From Scatosoma sp045654025 (GTDB taxonomy: Bacteria; Bacillota; Clostridia; Christensenellales; Borkfalkiaceae): DNA of 9,101 nucleotides. Both the position numbers and the translations under genes were made by a program. How positions within the stretch are numbered: the stretch's first letter is position 1; each line of letters starts with the position of its first letter. The notes under the pieces were generated by a model. It was given only the letters and a program-made list of their open reading frames with translations, did not search any database and had not been told where the DNA came from. The stretch covers positions 1 through 9,101 of the forward strand of contig JAZOMO010000017.1 of assembly GCA_045654025.1 (NCBI GenBank), given 5' to 3'. Below are positions 6,032 to 9,101 of this stretch, piece after piece.

Positions 6032-7023
6032 TCGTCACCCAACCAGAAAAAACCGTCGCTTGGCATGGCGGCAAAGCTCCCGTCCACCGCTAACAGCTCT
6101 TGCAAAAACGCCTTGACCTCAGCCACCGCGCCGCCGTCCATTCGTTGCATACGAATACCGCTGTGCAATATCGCGCCGTCCGTCAAGTTTTCAGCAGTAA
6201 ATTTCGGGGTCAAACCACTGGTCAAATACGCCTGCACAGCGCCTGCAATCACGGACTTTTCCGCCGACTGCAACCAAGCCTCCCCCGCTTCGATTTTCGA
6301 AAGGAAAGAACGCACCCATTCGCCCCGCGTTTCAAGCACCTCTTTTTTGACGACAATGACCGCCTGCGGATAACCCGCACCGTCACCGTAGAGCGCCTGC
6401 AAATCGCCGACGAACTTCCATTCGCCGCTATCCACGCGCCAGTCCGCCTCAGGCGAGGGAAGCAGGTACAGTTCCGCGCCCGTCATGGTCATAGGTTGTG
6501 TAGGCACGGCGCGCAGATTGACCGCCTCGCCCGAATATTCATCCCCTGCCGTCAAGTCGGTATACGGGATATCTAGCCCATTCAAGCAGGACTTCAGGGT
6601 CAACCCGGGCACGTTATTCAGCTGTAAAACGCCGATGGTTTTGCCAACGAGATCGGAGATATTTTCACGGGTATAGGCGGCATCCTCTTTCGCTAAAAAG
6701 TAGAGATTGCCGTGGGTCAATACCCCTGCCATTTGGTAGACGGAAGCATCGCCCAACAGCTTTGCCGCGGCATTGACGGGCATCACGCACACTTCGGCAT
6801 CAGGCTCTTTCCCCGTCACGAAGCTATGCAAAGTCGTTGCCGAAACGACGTGATATTCTACGCCGTCGTCTGCAGTGTCTTCATACATGGGCAGCGCAAG
6901 CCCCAGCGCAGGCGCGCCGTCAGGCAAATACACGTCGATTGTATCGGCTTTTGGCTGACAGCCGAAGGAGGCGAACGCCCCTGCTACAAAGCAGATAGCC
7001 AGCCCCAGAGCCCATTTTTTCAT
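6028..7023 (-). CDS. ABC transporter substrate-binding lipoprotein (SsuA/NrtA/NMT1-like)
   Basis: Predicted extracytoplasmic solute receptor, tethered to the membrane by a lipid and delivering ligand to the permease encoded next. The 331-residue product starts with a lysine pair, a hydrophobic core and a lipobox-like SFGC ending at Cys22 (Phe at -2 is less common). The mature part shows features of the NMT1/SsuA-like fold: an early strand DTIDVYLPDGAPALGLALP, the segment VCVMPVNAAAKLL, and DLVGKTIGVLQLNNVPG between the lobes. The ATG at 7023 was chosen because a longer in-frame version would run through the promoter; AAGGA lies 10 nt upstream. First gene of a three-gene operon with ATGA coupling to the permease. 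The leader is only about 25 nt, too short for a riboswitch, so no regulation hints at the ligand. Confidence 0.88.
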   Translation of the reverse strand: MKKWALGLAICFVAGAFASFGCQPKADTIDVYLPDGAPALGLALPMYEDTADDGVEYHVVSATTLHSFVTGKEPDAEVCVMPVNAAAKLLGDASVYQMAGVLTHGNLYFLAKEDAAYTRENISDLVGKTIGVLQLNNVPGLTLKSCLNGLDIPYTDLTAGDEYSGEAVNLRAVPTQPMTMTGAELYLLPSPEADWRVDSGEWKFVGDLQALYGDGAGYPQAVIVVKKEVLETRGEWVRSFLSKIEAGEAWLQSAEKSVIAGAVQAYLTSGLTPKFTAENLTDGAILHSGIRMQRMDGGAVAEVKAFLQELLAVDGSFAAMPSDGFFWLGDE

Positions 7024-7054
7024 CTCACTACCGTCCTTTTTCTTCTTCCCGACA

Positions 7055-7083
7055 ATTATACCGCATTTCCGCCAAAAAAGCAA
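7055..7083 (-). promoter_or_regulatory. Sigma-A-type promoter of the ABC transporter operon
   Basis: Reading leftward, TTGCTT (7078-7083) and a perfect TATAAT (7055-7060) are separated by 17 bp. The predicted transcription start near 7048 leaves a ~25-nt leader before the ATG at 7023. The promoter sits immediately after the terminator of the upstream lipoprotein gene. Confidence 0.8.
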
Positions 7084-7090
7084 GTATTCG

Positions 7091-7121
7091 AAAAACAAAA
7101 AACCGCCCTTTTCAGGACGGT
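7091..7121 (-). terminator. Intrinsic terminator of the LRR lipoprotein gene
   Basis: On the minus strand ACCGTCCT pairs with AGGGCGGT (7114-7121 with 7102-7109) around a GAAA loop, 8 bp with one G-U pair, followed by TTTTTTGTTTTT (7102-7091). The tetraloop and U tract are textbook. The plus-strand side has a short T run (7121-7125), so weak bidirectional activity is possible. Confidence 0.88.
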
Positions 7122-7140
7122 TTTTGTGTTGTATGACGCT

Positions 7141-8700
7141 TTATCCTTGATACCCCCAAACGACAGGGCGATTCGAGCAATTCCAATAAGAAGCCCATCC
7201 GCTGGGCTGACTTTCAGCCTCGCAATAAATAGTCAGGCTATAGCAATATTCGAACGCATAATAACCGATACTCGTCACGCCGTCTGGAATGACCACGCTC
7301 GTCAAGCTACTGCATCCAGCGAACGCAGCCCCACCGATACTCGTCACGCTGTCGGGGATGACCACGTTCGTCAAGCTACTGCAAAACCAGAACGCACCAT
7401 CACCGATACTCGTCACGCTGTCGGGAATGACCACGCTTGTCAAGCTATCGCAATAATCGAACGCATCATCACCGATAAATTTACAATTATTATCTATGGT
7501 TGCTGTCGTTATTGTCTTATCTTCAACACCTGCCAAGTACAGATAAGGGTTATTGCTATTCCCTAAATATTTTAACCCATTTTTTTCGTTATATTGCAAG
7601 CTACTGCAATTATCGAACGCAGAAGAACCGATACTCGTCACGCTGTCAGGGATGACCACGCTCGTCAAGCTACTGCAATACTGGAACGCAGCCTCACCGA
7701 TACTCGTCACGCTGTCGGGGATGACCACGCTCGTCAAGCTACTGCAATATTCGAACGCCTTATAACCGATACTCGTCACACCGTCGGGGATAACCAATTC
7801 CCTTACAAGCTCGTTATTTAAATACAAACTCTTACTACTTGAACCGTAGTCCGTTAGATTGTATAAGCCCGAAATATTGCACCACGCCGCTATATCTGTA
7901 ATATATACACCAGTCAAGCTACTGCAATTATCGAACGCACACCAACCGATACTCGTCACACCGTCGGGGATGACCACGCTCGTCAAGCTACTGCATCCAG
8001 CGAACGCACGCTCACCGATACTCGTCACGCTGTCGCCAAACACCACACTCGTTAAACTACTGCATCCAGCGAACGCAGCCTCACCGATACTCGTCACGCT
8101 GTCGGGGATGACCACGTTCGTCAAGCTACTGCAAAACCAGAACGCATCATCACCGATACTCATAATTGTATCAGGAAGGGTAATTTTTTCCAAGTTTGTA
8201 CAACTTGCAAACCCACCGCCGATAGATTGTCCATTAACAGTGGCTACCGTATACCCCTTATATTTTGAAGGAATTACGATTTCTTTTAAGAGTTGCGCTT
8301 TGCCCACCGAAACGGCGCATTCCGTATCGTTGATGGGGTAGAATTCTAATCCCTCCGTGCCGTCATGGTCCACCGCCGATTCGCCCTGGTCGCCCTTTTC
8401 ACCTTTATCGCCTTGGGGCCCTTGTTCGCCAGTTGCGCCAATGCCAGTATCGATATCGCCTATCCACCAGTTGCCATTTTCACCGATGAAAGGAATTAAA
8501 CCGTCTTCACCCTTTTCACCTTGGTCGCCTTTCAGCCACGCCAAAAAATCTTCTTCCGTCCCCGTGTTGCCGAGGTCCAACCAAATTTGATAAGCAGATT
8601 TACCGTCTTTGCCGTCCACCCCTTCGCAACCTGCAACGCCAAGCGCGGCAGTCAACATAAAGATAGACAATAAGCCAACCAGAAGTTTTCTCTTTTTCAT
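7141..8700 (-). CDS. Secreted lipoprotein with collagen-like segment and BspA-type leucine-rich repeats
   Basis: Predicted surface-anchored lipoprotein of 519 residues. It begins with a lipoprotein signal (MKKRKLL, hydrophobic core, lipobox VAGC, Cys25). Next comes GKSAYQIWLDLGNTGTEEDFLAWLKG, a module often found beside bacterial collagen-like repeats, then Gly-X-Y triplets in two blocks (GDQGEKGEDG and GATGEQGPQGDKGEKGDQGES) split by a short non-collagen stretch containing NGNWWIGD. From about residue 160 on it consists of BspA/LRR_5 units of 23 residues with the pattern CSSLTSVVIPDSVTSIGxxAFxx, interrupted by two non-repeat inserts. Such LRRs often mediate adhesion or recognition; the ligand here is unknown. 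The ATG at 8700 has AAGGAGG 6 nt upstream; the frame stays open further upstream only because it crosses the tandem repeat array. The repeats are 69 bp at DNA level and nearly identical, suggesting recent duplication. Confidence 0.93.
   Translation of the reverse strand: MKKRKLLVGLLSIFMLTAALGVAGCEGVDGKDGKSAYQIWLDLGNTGTEEDFLAWLKGDQGEKGEDGLIPFIGENGNWWIGDIDTGIGATGEQGPQGDKGEKGDQGESAVDHDGTEGLEFYPINDTECAVSVGKAQLLKEIVIPSKYKGYTVATVNGQSIGGGFASCTNLEKITLPDTIMSIGDDAFWFCSSLTNVVIPDSVTSIGEAAFAGCSSLTSVVFGDSVTSIGERAFAGCSSLTSVVIPDGVTSIGWCAFDNCSSLTGVYITDIAAWCNISGLYNLTDYGSSSKSLYLNNELVRELVIPDGVTSIGYKAFEYCSSLTSVVIPDSVTSIGEAAFQYCSSLTSVVIPDSVTSIGSSAFDNCSSLQYNEKNGLKYLGNSNNPYLYLAGVEDKTITTATIDNNCKFIGDDAFDYCDSLTSVVIPDSVTSIGDGAFWFCSSLTNVVIPDSVTSIGGAAFAGCSSLTSVVIPDGVTSIGYYAFEYCYSLTIYCEAESQPSGWASYWNCSNRPVVWGYQG
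7250..8165 (-). repeat. 69-bp coding repeats (BspA-type LRR units)
   Basis: Units of 69 bp (23 codons) recur within the lipoprotein gene in three clusters, about 7250-7460, 7605-7790 and 7920-8165. The invariant core on the plus strand is ccgatactcgtcacgctgtc followed by ggggatgaccacgctcgtcaa. The gaps between clusters encode non-repeat inserts. Positions 7311-7410 and 8061-8160 match at 98 of 100 bases. Confidence 0.9.
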
Positions 8701-8706
8701 AATAAG

Positions 8707-8713
8707 CCTCCTT
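8707..8713 (-). promoter_or_regulatory. Ribosome binding site deciding the LRR lipoprotein start
   Basis: AAGGAGG on the minus strand, 6 nt from the ATG at 8700, directly before a lipoprotein signal sequence. It rules out the upstream in-frame starts located within the tandem repeats. Confidence 0.9.
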
Positions 8714-8758
8714 AACCAAAAAAGTAAAAAACACAAATTCAACGTTGTAACAGCACAG
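8714..8758 (-). promoter_or_regulatory. A/T-rich leader of the LRR lipoprotein gene, weak promoter candidate
   Basis: This short stretch separates the repeat array from the ribosome binding site. Reading leftward, TTACAA (about 8743-8748) and TTTACT (about 8721-8726) are separated by 16 bp, a partial match to a sigma-A promoter. No better candidate is present here, so the real promoter may instead lie in the repeats or beyond the window. Confidence 0.25.
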
Positions 8759-9101
8759 GCCCCACCAAACCGCCAAAAAAAGAAGCAAGATGCAAGCAAG
8801 ACAAGGAAACCCGAGCACCTCGACGGGAGTGTACTACCCGTACACGAGCAAGGAAAAACGCAAGTTCGACGCAGTATTGCGCCGCACACGCCCCACCAAA
8901 CCGCCAAAAAAGAAGCAAGATGCAAGCAAGACAAGGAAAACCGAGCACCTCGACGGGAGTGTACTACCCGTACACGAGCGAGAGGCGCGCAGGTTTGACG
9001 CAGTATCAGCGCCGCGCACGCCCCACCAAACCGCCAAAAAAGAAGCAAGATGCAAGCAAGACAAGGAAACCCGAGCACCTCGACGGGAGTGTACTATCCG
9101 T
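8759..9101. repeat. Tandem direct repeat array, ~130-bp units, continuing past the window edge
   Basis: Three copies start at 8759, 8890 and 9020 (periods 131 and 130 bp), each opening with gccccaccaaaccgcc; the third is cut by the window end. The first ~90 bp of each unit (for example 8890-8979) is almost invariant, differing by one A in a poly-A run and one or two substitutions. The remaining ~40 bp varies in its first half, but a gacgcagtat...gcgccgc block is kept. Each unit carries ACGGGAGTGTACTACCCGT, which can fold as ACGGG/CCCGT or as GTGTAC/GTACAC. The period is not a multiple of three, so the array is not a coding repeat. No recognisable gene, CRISPR or transposon end is seen. Confidence 0.93.

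Noticed and set aside
7024..7054. Riboswitch in the ABC operon leader
   Set aside because: The predicted leader is only about 25 nt, too short for TPP, SAM or similar aptamers, and no aptamer core motifs are visible.
7024..7098. Longer binding-protein start at 7098
   Set aside because: It would begin upstream of the TATAAT promoter and beside the preceding terminator; the signal peptide with lipobox begins at 7023.
6712..7566. A 284-codon open frame on the plus strand
   Set aside because: It runs across the binding-protein gene, its promoter, a terminator and the LRR repeats; its repeated TDTRHAV motif is the antisense reading of the 69-bp LRR units.
8701..9078. N-terminal extension of the LRR lipoprotein to 9078
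   Set aside because: The upstream frame reads only the tandem repeats. The lipoprotein signal and AAGGAGG fix the start at 8700.
8759..9101. CRISPR array
   Set aside because: Units are ~130 bp with a ~90-bp core and partly conserved remainder, not short repeats with unique 30-40-bp spacers, and no cas gene is present.
8740..9101. Integron attC array
   Set aside because: No GTTRRRY/RYYYAAC core-site pairs were found at unit borders, no cassette ORFs lie between units, and no integrase is in the window.

Overview
The window looks like chromosomal DNA of an anaerobic, Gram-positive-type bacterium, most likely a Clostridia-class Bacillota from a gut-like habitat. The evidence is a group-B-like [FeFe]-hydrogenase beside the redox repressor gene rex, the tilS-hpt pair typical of Bacillota, strong AGGAGG ribosome binding sites, two lipoproteins and a BspA-type leucine-rich-repeat surface protein. 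This is inference from gene content; no species can be named. Every confident gene is on the minus strand, so transcription runs from high to low coordinates.

Layout in transcription order. (1) 8759-9101: an array of ~130-bp direct tandem repeats running off the right edge, apparently non-coding. (2) 7141-8700: a secreted lipoprotein with a short collagen-like Gly-X-Y segment and many 23-residue BspA-type LRR units, closed by a strong terminator (7091-7121). (3) 4596-7023: a three-gene ABC importer operon of the SsuABC/TauABC/NrtABC type (binding lipoprotein, permease, ATPase), with a clear promoter, overlapping genes and a terminator that contains the last stop codon. (4) 3866-4501: rex, with its own promoter and a GTG start. 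(5) 3581-3865: an unusually structured intergenic region bounded by a ~30-bp inverted repeat. (6) 2060-3580: the monomeric [FeFe]-hydrogenase with ferredoxin-type clusters. (7) 708-2009 tilS and 166-705 hpt, tightly coupled. (8) 1-165: the 3' region, ending in a perfect-palindrome terminator.

Rex senses the NADH/NAD+ ratio and in other Clostridia represses fermentation and hydrogen genes, so rex next to a hydrogenase makes metabolic sense. The most unusual sequence is the rex-hydrogenase spacer. Its inverted repeat uses the last codons of rex as one arm and lies just upstream of the hydrogenase ribosome binding site as the other. Between the arms are several hairpins, two mutually exclusive long-range pairings and a possible 28-codon leader ORF. 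It could be an uncharacterised structured RNA leader, a small non-autonomous mobile element, or an invertible segment; the sequence alone does not decide. The tandem repeat array upstream of the LRR lipoprotein is the second notable structure.
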